The position numbers and the translations under genes were made by a program. Source: Adiantum capillus-veneris (Eukaryota > Streptophyta > Polypodiopsida > Polypodiales > Pteridaceae). Taken from it: a stretch of 64,000 nucleotides of DNA. Positions 32,884-44,730 of the stretch are shown here, piece by piece. The notes under the pieces were generated by a model that was given only the letters and a program-made list of their open reading frames with translations, made no database searches and had not been told where the DNA came from. Every line of letters starts with the position of its first letter. Within the stretch, counting starts at the first letter, position 1. The stretch covers positions 66,762,281 through 66,826,280 of the forward strand of contig CM043956.1 of NCBI GenBank assembly GCA_014529385.2, given 5' to 3'.

Positions 32884-34167
32884 TCACCCTCCAGGGTCAA
32901 ATGGAAAGCTCAAAGCTCCCCCATGCATGGTGTAGAATCCACCTGGATCAAAAGTAAAGCATTGCTCATTGCCATCAACCTGTAAAACATGTATATCCAA
33001 GCCTTCCTTTGCACTTGTAGGCCAATAGACAGGCCACCCTTCCAGCTCTTTATAGCACGGAGCTTCGTCACCCTGCATCCATAATCCTTCGTGTCCACTA
33101 TAAGCATACTTGCCATCACTTGAGAAACCTGAATCATAAGCAGCTATCCTACCATCTGCTACAGAACCCTCCATGGTATAGTCCACTTCAAAAAAACCTC
33201 GCCATTGACACAAAAATATGTGTAAAGCAACCTCCAATAACACATGTATCCATAGCAAGACCCTGCCATTTGCCTCCACTTGCTGCATAGACAAGCAAAC
33301 CTGATCACTTTTCAAACCTGTATCCAAACCCTCTGTAAATGTCTCCACAACCATCTCTTTATACTCAGAAACATGACCTACTAGAGCTTCAACCTGTGCA
33401 AATACCTCATCACCAACAAGGTTGACGGCACCTTCCTTTAATTGGATATGGTGTTGGGTTACCGTCACTCCTTTAATGTGCTCGTAATCAGTTATAAAGA
33501 GGCCAGCATGCTTCTTTAGTACCTGCAAATAGGGTTCTCTCTCTTCTTCTAGTAGGTCCTTAGCTAGCATCTCCTCTAAGCCTGTGGCTTCTTCCTTGTT
33601 TAGAGAGTCTTGACCACCTTCTCCTTCTGGGTTTCGCAGTATTATACCCATGACTTCCAAAGAGCTAGCATCCTCCTCAGATGACTCATCCTCAGATGAA
33701 GAGCAGCTTCTTGTGCTCCATTCATCCATAGAAGTCTCCATCTCTAGGTCTTGTTGTCTACCCTGCTTCATGTCATACACAATTTTTTGTTGCTTGCCAC
33801 CTACCTTATGATTTGGTCGCAACTCAAGGGAACCTATCTCCCAATCTTGCCTAGCTTTCATAGCCATAAGCCAAGGTCTTCCAAGGATTAGCGGATAGCC
33901 CTCCCCCTTAGTTGGGATCACATAAGCATCAATTGAGACTGCAACACCAAAAGCTGAAACCTTCACTCCATTAACCTTTCCCACACAAGCCACCCTTATA
34001 TTATTTGCCATCTTAGCTTGTAAGGAAGTTTTCTCCTTTACTTCCAAACCCAACCTGTGCATTAATTTCTCTGTCATAACACAAATCTCGGCTCCACCAT
34101 CTACGTACACATTGGAGACTCGCTGACTCTTAATCTCTGCATCAATGACTGGCACGATATCCTTCAT
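32884..34167 (-). CDS. Nested element protease with a foreign C-terminal tail
   Basis: A 427-codon frame. Residues about 1-110 are a retropepsin: YVDGGAEICVMTEK holds the active site and LILGRPWLMAM the second motif. An acidic Ser/Glu linker follows, then KHAGLFITDYEHIKG and HHIQLKEGA, the usual lead to RT. After LKEGA there is no RT: about 175 residues of unrelated sequence follow, rich in Gly, Trp and Tyr and ending with two FDPGG repeats. I do not recognise the tail; it may come from the same captured source as the kelch-like piece 160 bp downstream. The frame has no internal stop. Confidence 0.8.
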   Translation of the reverse strand: MKDIVPVIDAEIKSQRVSNVYVDGGAEICVMTEKLMHRLGLEVKEKTSLQAKMANNIRVACVGKVNGVKVSAFGVAVSIDAYVIPTKGEGYPLILGRPWLMAMKARQDWEIGSLELRPNHKVGGKQQKIVYDMKQGRQQDLEMETSMDEWSTRSCSSSEDESSEEDASSLEVMGIILRNPEGEGGQDSLNKEEATGLEEMLAKDLLEEEREPYLQVLKKHAGLFITDYEHIKGVTVTQHHIQLKEGAVNLVGDEVFAQVEALVGHVSEYKEMVVETFTEGLDTGLKSDQVCLSMQQVEANGRVLLWIHVLLEVALHIFLCQWRGFFEVDYTMEGSVADGRIAAYDSGFSSDGKYAYSGHEGLWMQGDEAPCYKELEGWPVYWPTSAKEGLDIHVLQVDGNEQCFTFDPGGFYTMHGGALSFPFDPGG

Positions 34168-34191
34168 GCCTCTTGCACTAATAGACCCAAC

Positions 34192-35542
34192 TTACTTTGC
34201 CTTAGCCCTCCTGGTGCTGACCATCTTAGACCAGGTTCTACGCATATTTGGGGAAAGGTGGAGGAGTTGCTTCCATGAAATCTTTGGTCCTTGCTTACTC
34301 ACATCTGCTACCAGGTCGTAAGATATGGATCCTACCCCAAGTGGAAAGTCTTCTACTCCTATGTGCCTCCTTGACCTACTCTTCCTTTTCTTGTCTCCTA
34401 TCACTTGGGAGGAACCCTCATTCCCTTTATCTGGCTCTGAAGCTTCCATTTCATCAGTTCTTTGTCTCCTAACTCTCTTTATTGGCATGGCAACAGCTTC
34501 CTCCATTTTTTCTTTCCCTTTATCCTTACCATTGTCAAGACTTATGACAGAGACAGCCCTGTCCTCCCCTCCCGATGGTAGTGGAGGGATCTCTGCTGGT
34601 GCTTGTGGTGGTGGAGGAGGGGGTCTCAATATTTGGATTGGTGGAGCCACGTGTGCATTTTGTCCATTTAGTGGCCTAGCTCGAGGAGGAGTGACTTGCT
34701 GGCGAGGAGACCGTCTTTGATTACCATTTCCTTGATAGCGTCGTGGATGGGGGCAATAGTACATGCCGTGACCTACCTCTCCACAGTTGTAGCAAATGTA
34801 CTCACGTGCTTGCCTTTGTCCTTCTTGTCTATTTCGTTCATTTCCTGGCTGGGGAGCCCTTACACCTTGAACCAGATTGATGGACAGACTCTCTAGTTGA
34901 TTAGTGATTTGTTGAAGTAATTCTTGTTGAGAGGACTCTTGGTCTGTTGCTCCTGTCCCTGCTACTACCCTTGCCGTAGGTTGAGCTAGCGGTGGAGGCT
35001 CCATTCCCCCTTGTAGTTGAGCTTGGAATTTTAACTTCCTATCCTTCTCCCTTGCATAAGTCATAGCTTTATCAAGGTATCTAGGAATTTACCTTTTACC
35101 TTTTCTCGAAGGATGGGGTAAAGCCCTGCCAGGAAACAGTCCTTCTTTAGGCATTCTGGCGCCCTTTCTCCTTCACCTAGTGATGCACACCATTTCTCCT
35201 ACAGGTTGGAAAACTTTCCTTCATAGCTTCTATAGTCATTGGGTGATGTTTGGCGTAGCTCTAAGAGCTGTCTCCATATCTCCTCTGGAGGCTCATGGCG
35301 GCGAAATTCTTCAATGAAGGCCATCTTTAAGGAATCTCAGTCTCTCTTTCTTCACGTGCCAAAGTTTGATACCATAATTTTGCACCTTCCCTCAAGACCA
35401 AAGGAAAGGCCCTTAACTTAGTAGCTTCGTCATCCCTTCTAGATACCAGAAAGGCCATTTCCAAGATATCCAAAAAGTCTGGAGCAACCTCCCCAGGCTT
35501 ACCATAAAAATTAGGGAAGGCCATAAGTGAGAGAGTAAACAA
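34192..35542 (-). pseudogene. gag: Nested element gag
   Basis: N-terminal piece at 35542-35327: FYGKPGEVAPDFLDILEMAF and LREGAKLWYQTLARE, a standard Ty3 gag opening. After frameshifts near 35330 and 35090 the frame 35064-34192 (290 codons) runs through a Gln- and Pro-rich region, the CCHC knuckle CYNCGEVGHGMYYC, and a basic linker with HIGVEDFPLGVGSISYDL, which has a counterpart in Tat-1 (FHVSDFPLGDGQLSYDL). It stops about 25 bases before the protease frame. It would package RNA; at least two frameshifts break it. Confidence 0.87.
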
Positions 35543-35615
35543 TTACACAAACAGCTCCAATTTATTTTAAAATAGAGTATGGTAATTACAATTTGGAGCT
35601 TTAGCACAACTTAGC

Positions 35616-35855
35616 TCAAAATAGGATGAAGATCGACACATCAAAGGAATGGTAATAGTCTAGTAAGGGTAGAATGACAGGATGAGGAGAGCGCAAGATT
35701 TCCCCAAGTCTCTCGGCTCCAAACAACAGGGCTATTCTTTGCTGATAAAAGATTTTTCTATCAATACAAATATTCACACGGATATGACGCACAAAATGGA
35801 AAGGAAACATGCGGGGATCATCATTCTCATTATTGGCATCCATACTTACACACAA
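35616..35855 (-). CDS. Small conserved ORF (copy C), unknown family
   Basis: The frame from 35855 encodes 79 residues; a more likely start is the in-frame Met beginning MDANNENDDP, giving 75. The conserved block reads IALLFGAERLGEILRSP, then VILPLLDYYHSFDV and a hydrophobic end IFILF. The same module occurs at 40842-41060 and 40633-40845 in a different element. Aligned codon by codon with copy A over 41 codons, about 19 codons differ only synonymously and about 13 change the residue, so the protein, not the DNA, has been conserved. It sits between the pre-gag frame and gag. Function unknown. Confidence 0.6.
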   Translation of the reverse strand: MCVSMDANNENDDPRMFPFHFVRHIRVNICIDRKIFYQQRIALLFGAERLGEILRSPHPVILPLLDYYHSFDVSIFILF

Positions 35856-35859
35856 GAGC

Positions 35860-36393
35860 CTAGCTTAGTTGCACCACCTTGGGACCAATGAGCCTGATCA
35901 GCCACAGAAGGTCAGCACCTCGGATCACTTCGACTCTTCCTGATGCATCTGTGAAGACGTAAGGCGTGATGGCAACACTTTGTACAATGCTGAGCCTTTT
36001 AGCAAGAAACAATTGGATGCTATTACCATAATCAGCATGACGAATGAAAGTGACACCATTAATGTGAAGCACATCATCAACTAAGATAGTTTCCTTAGAT
36101 TGAGATAACTTCTTGAAAATTAGCAGCAAAGGTAGGGCAGGGAGGCTTTTCACCCGGTCTCCAAAGCACTTTGGACAATATCCAAAGTGATCTTCACGCG
36201 GACAAGAGGTTGGCTTGGGATTGATTGTGTCTGGATTCACAAAGTGCACTGGGAGCACTCGCAGACGGGCGGCAATCTTGTAGGCAAGCCTTCGTCTCTT
36301 TGCTTCAGGAGGATTTAGGGGTGAGAGTCGTGGTTGCAAGTTGGAGGTTGAAGTTGGTTGCTCACTAGCCTTTTTCTTGACTGTAGTGGTCAT
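35860..36393 (-). CDS. Pre-gag ORF of the nested element, unknown
   Basis: 177 codons. N-terminal 40 residues are basic and Ser/Pro-rich, then PPEAKRRRLAYKIAARL. A Cys-rich spot, SCPREDHFGYCPKC, could bind a metal. Residues about 95-170 alternate hydrophobic and charged, ending in GADLLWLIRLIGPKVV. It stops four bases before the small ORF at 35855. An extra ORF upstream of gag is established for Ogre-type members of the Tat lineage, where its role is unknown. The last 70 residues weakly echo the small-ORF module (LFLAKRL against LFGAERL), which I would not rely on. Confidence 0.5.
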   Translation of the reverse strand: MTTTVKKKASEQPTSTSNLQPRLSPLNPPEAKRRRLAYKIAARLRVLPVHFVNPDTINPKPTSCPREDHFGYCPKCFGDRVKSLPALPLLLIFKKLSQSKETILVDDVLHINGVTFIRHADYGNSIQLFLAKRLSIVQSVAITPYVFTDASGRVEVIRGADLLWLIRLIGPKVVQLS

Positions 36394-36828
36394 GTAATCC
36401 TTATTAATGAGATTAAGCCAAATGTTACCTTACGCTTGAGCACACGCTGCGGCCTTGGGCTACTTAGGTGTAGAGGTGATCTTCCTCCTCTTAGTCGGCT
36501 CCTCAGGAAAGAGAGGTCTAGTGATGCTTCCTCTTCCCTTAATGTGTGTCACAGTACCTTCGTGTATGTTGATGTAGAATATTTCAAGCTCGTGTGCGTT
36601 GGAGGTTTCTGGAGCACTCATAGGTTGAAAAGGAGAGGTATATCAAGCTCTTCTTCTCACTCTCCTTCGTTGGCGACGATCACAAACAAGGCATGTCGAA
36701 GAACTTACTTCTTGAATTTCAATGACACTGCAACCTGGTAACAAGACCTCAATGAAAGCTTTTAAGGCCTCTAAAGCCTCCTCCTCTTCTGTTCTCCAAT
36801 TTGCAAACTCCTCACGCCATTCGTCCAT
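36394..36828 (-). pseudogene. Start of the pre-gag coding region, broken
   Basis: ATG 36828 lies about 50 bases after the primer site and opens MDEWREEFANWRTEEEEALE, an acidic helical stretch, to 36643. A second frame (about 36640-36440) contains NAHELEIFYINIHEGTVTHI and a basic PTKRRKITSTPK before a stop. With 36393-35860 these suggest one longer pre-gag protein, now split by stops and frameshifts, or several exons. Confidence 0.4.
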
Positions 36829-36879
36829 GTTGTAGATTGCACATCTTCATTGCTTGTGGACTGAAGGTCTGTGTAGCCC

Positions 36880-36897
36880 TCCTCAGTGGGGGCACCA
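36880..36897 (-). other. Primer-binding site of the nested element
   Basis: On the minus strand TGGTGCCCCCACTGAGGA starts three bases after the LTR end. It differs from the Tat-1 site at only two positions. Confidence 0.7.
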
Positions 36898-36900
36898 AAA

Positions 36901-38416
36901 TGATGGCGGGAAAAAGAGCAGTGCAATCGGGTGGCCTCTATACTCGTGCACACTCCACAAACCACGCCTCATGCAAACAAGAAAAGAAAAAAACAAAGGG
37001 GCACCACCCTAAATTAAGAGGTTTAGGGACCTCGCACATAGTGCACATAGGCAAGTGAGACTTTTGGCATTATGATGGCATCAAAACATATGGCAAAACA
37101 CATAAAAACGAAGCTTAGGGACCTTATGTAGCATATATATACACAAGACATCAGCTTAACAATACAACAGCATCTGATCATACATAACAATGATAGGGAG
37201 AAGCAAGCCAAGGATGGCATAATCCCTTGTCAAAAACAATCAACCCAGCAAGTAGGTATGATCCTACTAGCAACACATCAATACCTTAGAGAATGATGGC
37301 GAGGATGGTGGCCATGGAGCATGAGAGAAGACTTCTTATTTAGGTTTTAGGGCTAGTAATGTAGCATACTAGAGGGAGAGAGCGAGAGGGAGAGAGAGTA
37401 GAGCTCCCTCCATAGCTCCTCGTTGTGAGAAATGTCGTCATAGCTTCATTGCTTGGTGAAGGGGGTGAAGTGTTGTTGTTTTGAGTGAGAGAAGGCCTCC
37501 TTATATAGGTTTCTGAGAGGGTTTAGGATTAGGGATAAACATGCTTAAATCCGCTGATTGGGGTTACTTTTTGCTTAGGGTGGTCAACAGATTGAGGTCA
37601 CCTGATATGTCACCATCAAGATATTCTCTAGAGTGATGTGAGAGGGGAGGGTAAATGCTGATTTTTCTGATTGCGACACATGGGGATAAGGCCTTGACCA
37701 GAATTTAAGAGTAGGTAGGTGGCTGTTGAAACTGGAGGTTCTGCACATGTTAGGGGGGGGCCTGCTGGGTCCTCCTGAATATCAAATTCTCAAAAAATCC
37801 TCAACCATGGCTTCTTTTGACATGTGTTCTTTGAAAAAATCAGCATGTCTCTTTTCAACTCAAAAGTCTTTATCCCTGTTGACTCACCTTTACCATAAGA
37901 TTTTCCCCTTTTCTCCTCCTGTAACTGCATTGTTGATGTCCGATCACTGCTTCTAGTAACAGTGAACTGTTACCTACCAAATACTTATGGTGCAGTAAAA
38001 AATATTTACCATGGGTAAAAAAAAGTTAATGTAGGTAAAAAGTAATTTGTATTTACCATGTAGGTGAAAAATATTTACTGTAGGTAAAAAAATATTTACT
38101 GTGGTAAAAAATATTTACTGTCGGTAAAAAAGTGAAAACGGAGTATGCTGTGCTGTGAGTCCACACGAACATCCTCGTGTAAATTTCACTAGAAATTCAC
38201 ACCTAGAATGGTCTATTCTGTAAGATATAGGTTGTAGGCATGCATAAGAGCTCGTTCCCACGTATCTTCTGTCCATGGCACTTTTTACTCTTTGGTGCTT
38301 GTGAAGTAGATTTTTCTTCTCTTTCGAGATCCCTTGGACTAGAGTATCCTCATCTCCCCAAGAACTGATTGTGCCTTTATTGCATCTTCAGAAGGGGTCC
38401 TAAAAACCATGCATCA
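36901..38416 (-). repeat. 5' LTR of the nested element
   Basis: 1516 bp, same ends as 30912-32427. The right edge is followed by AGACT, the target duplication. Confidence 0.94.
37500..37507 (-). promoter_or_regulatory. TATA-like element in the 5' LTR
   Basis: The minus strand reads CCTATATAAGG (37499-37509). It would place a transcription start about 30 bases lower, inside the LTR, as expected for element expression. Position in the LTR is the only support. Confidence 0.45.
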
Positions 38417-38421
38417 AGACT

Positions 38422-40426
38422 CTTTGAGATTATGTTTATTTTTTAACCATGGTTAATCAAGGCAACAAATGGCTCTTCAAGATCACCTACCTTGACCAAA
38501 TTTTATGTAGTAGCCCTTGCCCAATGACTTTGTGAATAGTAACTCCTAGGAATATCTTCAACTTCTTCATCATCATTTGAGAAATGCACTTGCTTCACTC
38601 TCCCACTAGATTGGTAGCATCCTACCACAGCTCCATCATTCTCCTTATTTTGCAGTTGCATCCCTTGTGTCTTTGAGGTTTCCCCTTCAACCTGTGGATG
38701 AGAAACTTCAGCAAGGGTTTGCCTCTTCCTCTTGATGATGTCAATGATCTCCTCATGGAATTCACGCTTTGCAATGCCAAGAACTTCTCCCAGAGTAAAC
38801 TCAATCTTGCTATTCAAGATCCTTTCCTCCAAGACATTCTTTAAATCTGTAGCAACCTCAATATCAGATTGTAGTTTATAAGTTGGGCCTTTTGTCTTAC
38901 CTTTCGTTGGCTCTTTCTTCTTTCCTGTTGTAGACTCCTCCATGAGTACTTCAGGTGGAGATGCTCCTTGTGTTGAGGGTGTTTGAGAAGGCATTGAGTC
39001 GCTTCTTCCTCCACTTCTAGAATCTCTTTTTGATGGTCCTTCATCAGCATTCTCACGTCTGTGCTTCTCTTCTACAATTGCCTCGTTTTGTTGGCATTTG
39101 GTAATGTACGCATGCACTGACAATGAGTCCACTGGATCATTCCATCCTGTTTCTAGACGTATGCAATCGCCTACTTCATGTAGAATCTCTTTTGTAAGCT
39201 TTCCCTTTTTAGCTAATTGCATGACATTTGGCCAAATTTGACCATGATGGTCACTCACCTCTTCATCACAAAAATGTTCAATTTTTACTCCATAAGTAGC
39301 TGCCTCAACTGAAGAGGTGGCATGCTTAGTTGCCATATCTTCAACTAAGGTTTGCATTCCCCCCTTCCCAAAGTTAGTTCTCAAGGGTAGACCTGTCTCT
39401 CTTAAATGGATTTTACCATCCTTAAAAAAGACAACATCTTTTGACAAAGCATCACTAAAATCATCACAATCCCTTCTTACATGGTCTGTACTATCACACC
39501 AAATACATCTATTAACAAACCCTTCTTTGGGCTGTTGTCTTTGCCTAGGAAGTGGCCCTGATGCTTGGCCTTTTTCTTCAAGCTTTGCAAACTTCACCTT
39601 CAAGTCACGCATTCCCTTCACAAGCTCATCTAGCATGGACTCATCAAACTTAGGAGAGATAAAAGTAGGCTTTACCATTTTGTCAGAAGTTGAGGTGGAA
39701 GGACTTGTAGTGTTTACTACCATCTTGTCCCTTCTTCTTTGTCATTTGGCAAGCACTGAAACAGCACCTTCAACCTCATTCCAGTCGGTCTTTAGTCCTT
39801 GCTCAGCATCTTTATCTTCAAGAAGAAGCTCCAAATTTTCTTGAAACTCTTTACCTGCAGCTTGTAAGAAAAGATATGTCTTCTCTGCATCTAGTGTGGC
39901 CCTTTTTGTCCTGGTTAGTTGTGCATAGCGCCGCTCAAATTCCCTAAGTAGCTCTGTTATTGATAGTCCTTGCTTTGGCTTGACTACCCATTCTAAGAAT
40001 GTCCTTTTGGTCACTCTCTCAGAGTCCTCCATGAAATATTCCTCCTTTAAGTTCTTCCCAATTTCTCCCATGCCCATCTTTAATTATCCTAACATACTCT
40101 CTAATTTCTGGAGCAACAACTAGCTCAAAGCTTTGAATCATCTCACCTTCTGACACGCGATGCAGCTCCATCTCCTTCACATACTCGCGTAAGTACTTGG
40201 TTACATCTTTGCCATTGAACTGATCCATTCTATTGACGATTGCTTGTATGGCGTTCGTTGCTGAAATCTCCCTTCTTTCAATGGCATGTTGTTGTTGCAT
40301 GAACATTGCAAATGCTTGAAACATTTGCATTGTTGCTGGATCAAAATGCATACCCTGTTGCTCAACATGATCACCTATGGTTATCCGCAAAATCTCACCC
40401 TGGCAGTTTCGCGTCGAGTTCACCAA
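38422..40426 (-). pseudogene. gag: Ty3-C gag and start of protease
   Basis: The gag N-terminus (40426-40019) has a Gln-rich helix, then MDQFNGKDVTKYLREYVKEM. After a frameshift near 40075 comes FERRYAQLTRTKRATLDAEK; after a stop near 39740 the 406-codon frame 39723-38503 has the knuckle CIWCDSTDHVRRDC, an acidic region with GETGL-like turns, and FTLGEVLGIAKREFHEEI. Protease begins in 38502-38422: the active site reads I-N-H-G and then a stop (Asn codon 38452-38454, TAA at 38443-38445), where DxGS is expected. The protease is then cut by the nested insertion. Confidence 0.82.
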
Positions 40427-40632
40427 AAATATGTCGAGAAATTTTCAGTCTTGCCAGGAAAGCACCGGGCTTATGGCTGTGAGAGTTTGTAAGAGAACTC
40501 AACAAAAACTATATGAAGGAGTTAAACCATAGATGCCATGAAGACTAGGGTTTGGAAAGAAGTGCAATCAAAGAAGACTCACTCTTTGTCTCTTGCACTC
40601 ACACACACAAAGAAAGAACACAAAAGAGAATA

Positions 40633-40845
40633 TCAAAACAATACGAAAATGAAAACATCAAGGCTATGGTCATATCGTATCATGGGTAATATGAAAGGGT
40701 TAATAGATGAGTTAATGGAATTCAATCTTGACTGACCAAATAGGCTACGAATTGTTCTTTGGAATTGTAGTTTTGTGCTTACCATAATATATATATTTTG
40801 TCTAGTGATTGGGATTAATTGTGTGTACAAATCCTCTTGGTTCAT
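40633..40845 (-). CDS. Small conserved ORF (copy B), unknown family
   Basis: 70 codons from Met 40845. It is the most diverged copy: IRSLFGQSRLNSINSS, then FILPMIRYDHSLDV and the hydrophobic end IFVLF. It stops at the same alignment position as copies A and C. It overlaps the stop of copy A by four bases (ATGA arrangement), so A and B are a tandem duplication in different frames. Loss of the Glu-Arg-Leu and Ser-Pro spots suggests it is decaying. Function unknown. Confidence 0.5.
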   Translation of the reverse strand: MNQEDLYTQLIPITRQNIYIMVSTKLQFQRTIRSLFGQSRLNSINSSINPFILPMIRYDHSLDVFIFVLF

Positions 40846-41060
40846 AGCAAGATAACTACGCTTACGTCAAAAGAAAAGTTATAGTCTATGAGAGGTAGTA
40901 TGATGGGATCCGGTGATAGAAGTATTTCATTAAGCCTTTCTGGGCCAAAGAGAAACACTATACGTTGTTGAAAGTGTATTTTTCGGCTAATCCATACGTT
41001 AATTCTAATAGATCGTACAGAGTGAAAGCAATAGAAATGATAATCATGTGGGTCATTCAT
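40842..41060 (-). CDS. Small conserved ORF (copy A), unknown family
   Basis: 72 codons from Met 41060 (MNDPHDYHFY). Core: IVFLFGPERLNEILLSP, then IILPLIDYNFSFDV and the end VVILL. Upstream the minus strand has a pyrimidine-rich stretch ending CTATCCTAG directly before the ATG, like a splice acceptor, and GTAAGCG follows the conserved Asp codon, like a donor, so it might be an exon. Compared with copy C the third codon positions are almost randomised while the residues are kept. No signal peptide or known catalytic motif seen. Confidence 0.6.
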   Translation of the reverse strand: MNDPHDYHFYCFHSVRSIRINVWISRKIHFQQRIVFLFGPERLNEILLSPDPIILPLIDYNFSFDVSVVILL

Positions 41061-41258
41061 CTAGGATAGTATGTGAGAAATGTAGATATGAGAGAAGTGA
41101 AGAGATGAGAAGTTTCCCTCCCAAGCCCTATTCTTGCCCGTAGGCAATAAGGATACTGCGGGGAGAGATGTACCTGTAGAAAAGAGAACCTAGAATTTGT
41201 AGAGAGGATGAATTACTAAGAATGAGAGAGATAGGTTTGGTTAAGGAGATGAGATTAG

Positions 41259-41266
<8 letters not shown>

Positions 41267-41304
<38 letters not shown>
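41267..41304. repeat. (AT)n microsatellite
   Basis: 38 bases of alternating AT within the Ty3-C LTR. Confidence 0.95.
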
Positions 41305-41307
<3 letters not shown>

Positions 41308-42477
41308 GGATTAGAGATGAAAAAGAAAACAACAAGAAATCAAGAAAACATCAATGTAGAACACATCTTACTTGACAAACCCTTCGGCACCATTATTGAT
41401 GGAGAGAGAAGAAGAGGGGATCACTCCACTTTGATTGATACGCCAAGTACAACACCTTCTTTGATTAGAGTTGATCTTCCAAGGATAGCGTACAAGAATG
41501 GCTAGTCTTCCTCTAGGAGAAAGTGTAGGCTTGGGCTTATGTTAATGGGGCTAAGTACAATTAGGCATTACTACTCACTCCCTCAAGAATTCCTCTCATC
41601 AATGGCTTGAATGCTTCAGTTCTTTTTTAAGGAAGAAGAGGTCCCCTTTTATAGGTGAAGGGAACCCCCAAGGGTTTACACAAGAAGAGAGGAGCCAGTG
41701 TGAATAGGAATTGGAAAAGTTGGAAATGAGTTGTCCCTGCATGATGTGGGCGGACTGGGGTCCAGTATTTTGATCATAGCTCCTCAACCGTGGCTCCAAA
41801 TAAAAAAGTAAAAATATGGGCAGAAACTTCAGCTCATTAGCTACGATTTTCATATTAAAATCATTTTCCAATTTGGATTGGAACCTTGTGTAAAAAAATT
41901 ATCAAAATAGGGTCCATTTCTGGCAACAAAAGTCTTCCCGTGGTCCCCTTAGCCTAGACTTTCATTTAATTCCAAAGGACACCTCATGCCATATGAAAGC
42001 ATGACATTGCTCCTTGAAAAATTTTTGTAATCATGCTTGCAATAATGCATTAAAATAAGTGTATCTTTGAAATCATGCCACCTAGTGTCCCACTAGGATT
42101 TGATTCCCTCCTAGTAGCTATTTAAAAAGAAATATAAGAAAAGTATAAAAAATACATAGAATATATATATATTGGAGTTTACCCTAGATATAAGATCTAG
42201 CTAGGGTGTGAGATGATAATGAGATAGTAGAAATAAAGAATCAATGCTTTTTGCCCCAAGTTAAAGAGGCGGAGCTATTGACCTTTTCCCATAGTATTTT
42301 CTGATGGTAAAGTAAGGATAGGTTACCCTTGAGAAAAATAATAGGATGAGATAGAAGGCTTATTATTATACTTAAATATGCATATGTACATTATAGGAAA
42401 GATAATTATGTATCTAAAAAGTTACAAGATAGATCTTGTAGCATGCGTTCCCACTATGTACGTGTCACAGCACGACA

Positions 42478-43681
<1,204 letters not shown>

Positions 43682-43847
43682 TCCACCGAAGTAATCACCT
43701 ACAAACGTTGTCGCTGAACCGGTGCCAACAAGCTCTCTCTGTCTCTTCAGCCGCCAAAATATCTCCCTCCCTCGATTCCCTGTCTACTTGTGGTGCCCAC
43801 ACCACACACTCTCTTGCTACACCCGCTCGCCCAACCCCATGCAACCG

Positions 43848-43980
<133 letters not shown>

Positions 43981-44164
43981 TGCGACTTTCCCCATGCAAC
44001 CACACTCACCACCCTTTTTTGGTGGAGCGCCACTATTTTCGGCTAATATCTATCATCACACCAATGGAGTAGATGGTGTCGTTATCTGCATGGAAATCAA
44101 CTGGAAAGGCCACCAAGACTGACCAGCCAGGGCCGCAAAACCACCCTCATGCAGAGGAGTTGTT

Positions 44165-44730
<566 letters not shown>

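Larger units (their letters stand above)
30912..38416 (-). mobile_element. Nested non-autonomous Ty3 element (gag-protease only), complete
   Basis: A 7,505-bp element with two 1516-bp LTRs, a primer site, pre-gag frames, gag, protease and a polypurine tract. A perfect 5-bp target duplication AGACT flanks it (30907-30911 and 38417-38421). The LTRs have no length difference and I count roughly 25-30 mismatches, under 2%. RT, RNase H and integrase are absent: the pol frame diverges right after LKEGA and continues into unrelated sequence. It must have moved using another element's enzymes. Its gag and protease resemble those of Tat-1, so it is a Tat-group derivative. Confidence 0.93.
29798..42477 (-). 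mobile_element. Ty3 element Ty3-C, 5' half (LTR, gag, protease), minus strand
   Basis: Reading right to left: LTR (42477-40432), gag (40426-38503), and protease split by a nested 7.5-kb insertion (30912-38416), resuming at 30911 and ending at 29798 just before the RT domain. The pol text breaks after VPWNL. The plus-strand segment at 54613-57852 begins a few codons further on in the same protein and ends in the same LTR. The two look like halves of one element separated by an inversion. Confidence 0.8.
40432..42477 (-). repeat. 5' LTR of Ty3-C
   Basis: About 2046 bp. Its start (minus strand from 42477) reads TGTCGTGCTGTGACACGTAC. Its first 370 bp match 57480-57852 with about three substitutions and one 2-bp indel. 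Its inner end, TTCTCGACA at 40432, mirrors the start (TGTCG and CGACA) and is followed by TATTTTTGGTGAACTC, a possible primer site. Only the first 370 bp have a partner in the window, so the inner end is inferred. An alternative end near 41396, before GGTGCCGAAGGG, would leave the two small ORFs in the leader instead. Confidence 0.7.

Noticed and set aside
41380-41400. Alternative primer site GGTGCCGAAGGG and LTR end near 41396 for Ty3-C
   Set aside because: The end at 40432 has the matching TGTCG/CGACA termini and lies next to gag. I could not exclude the alternative and note it with the LTR.
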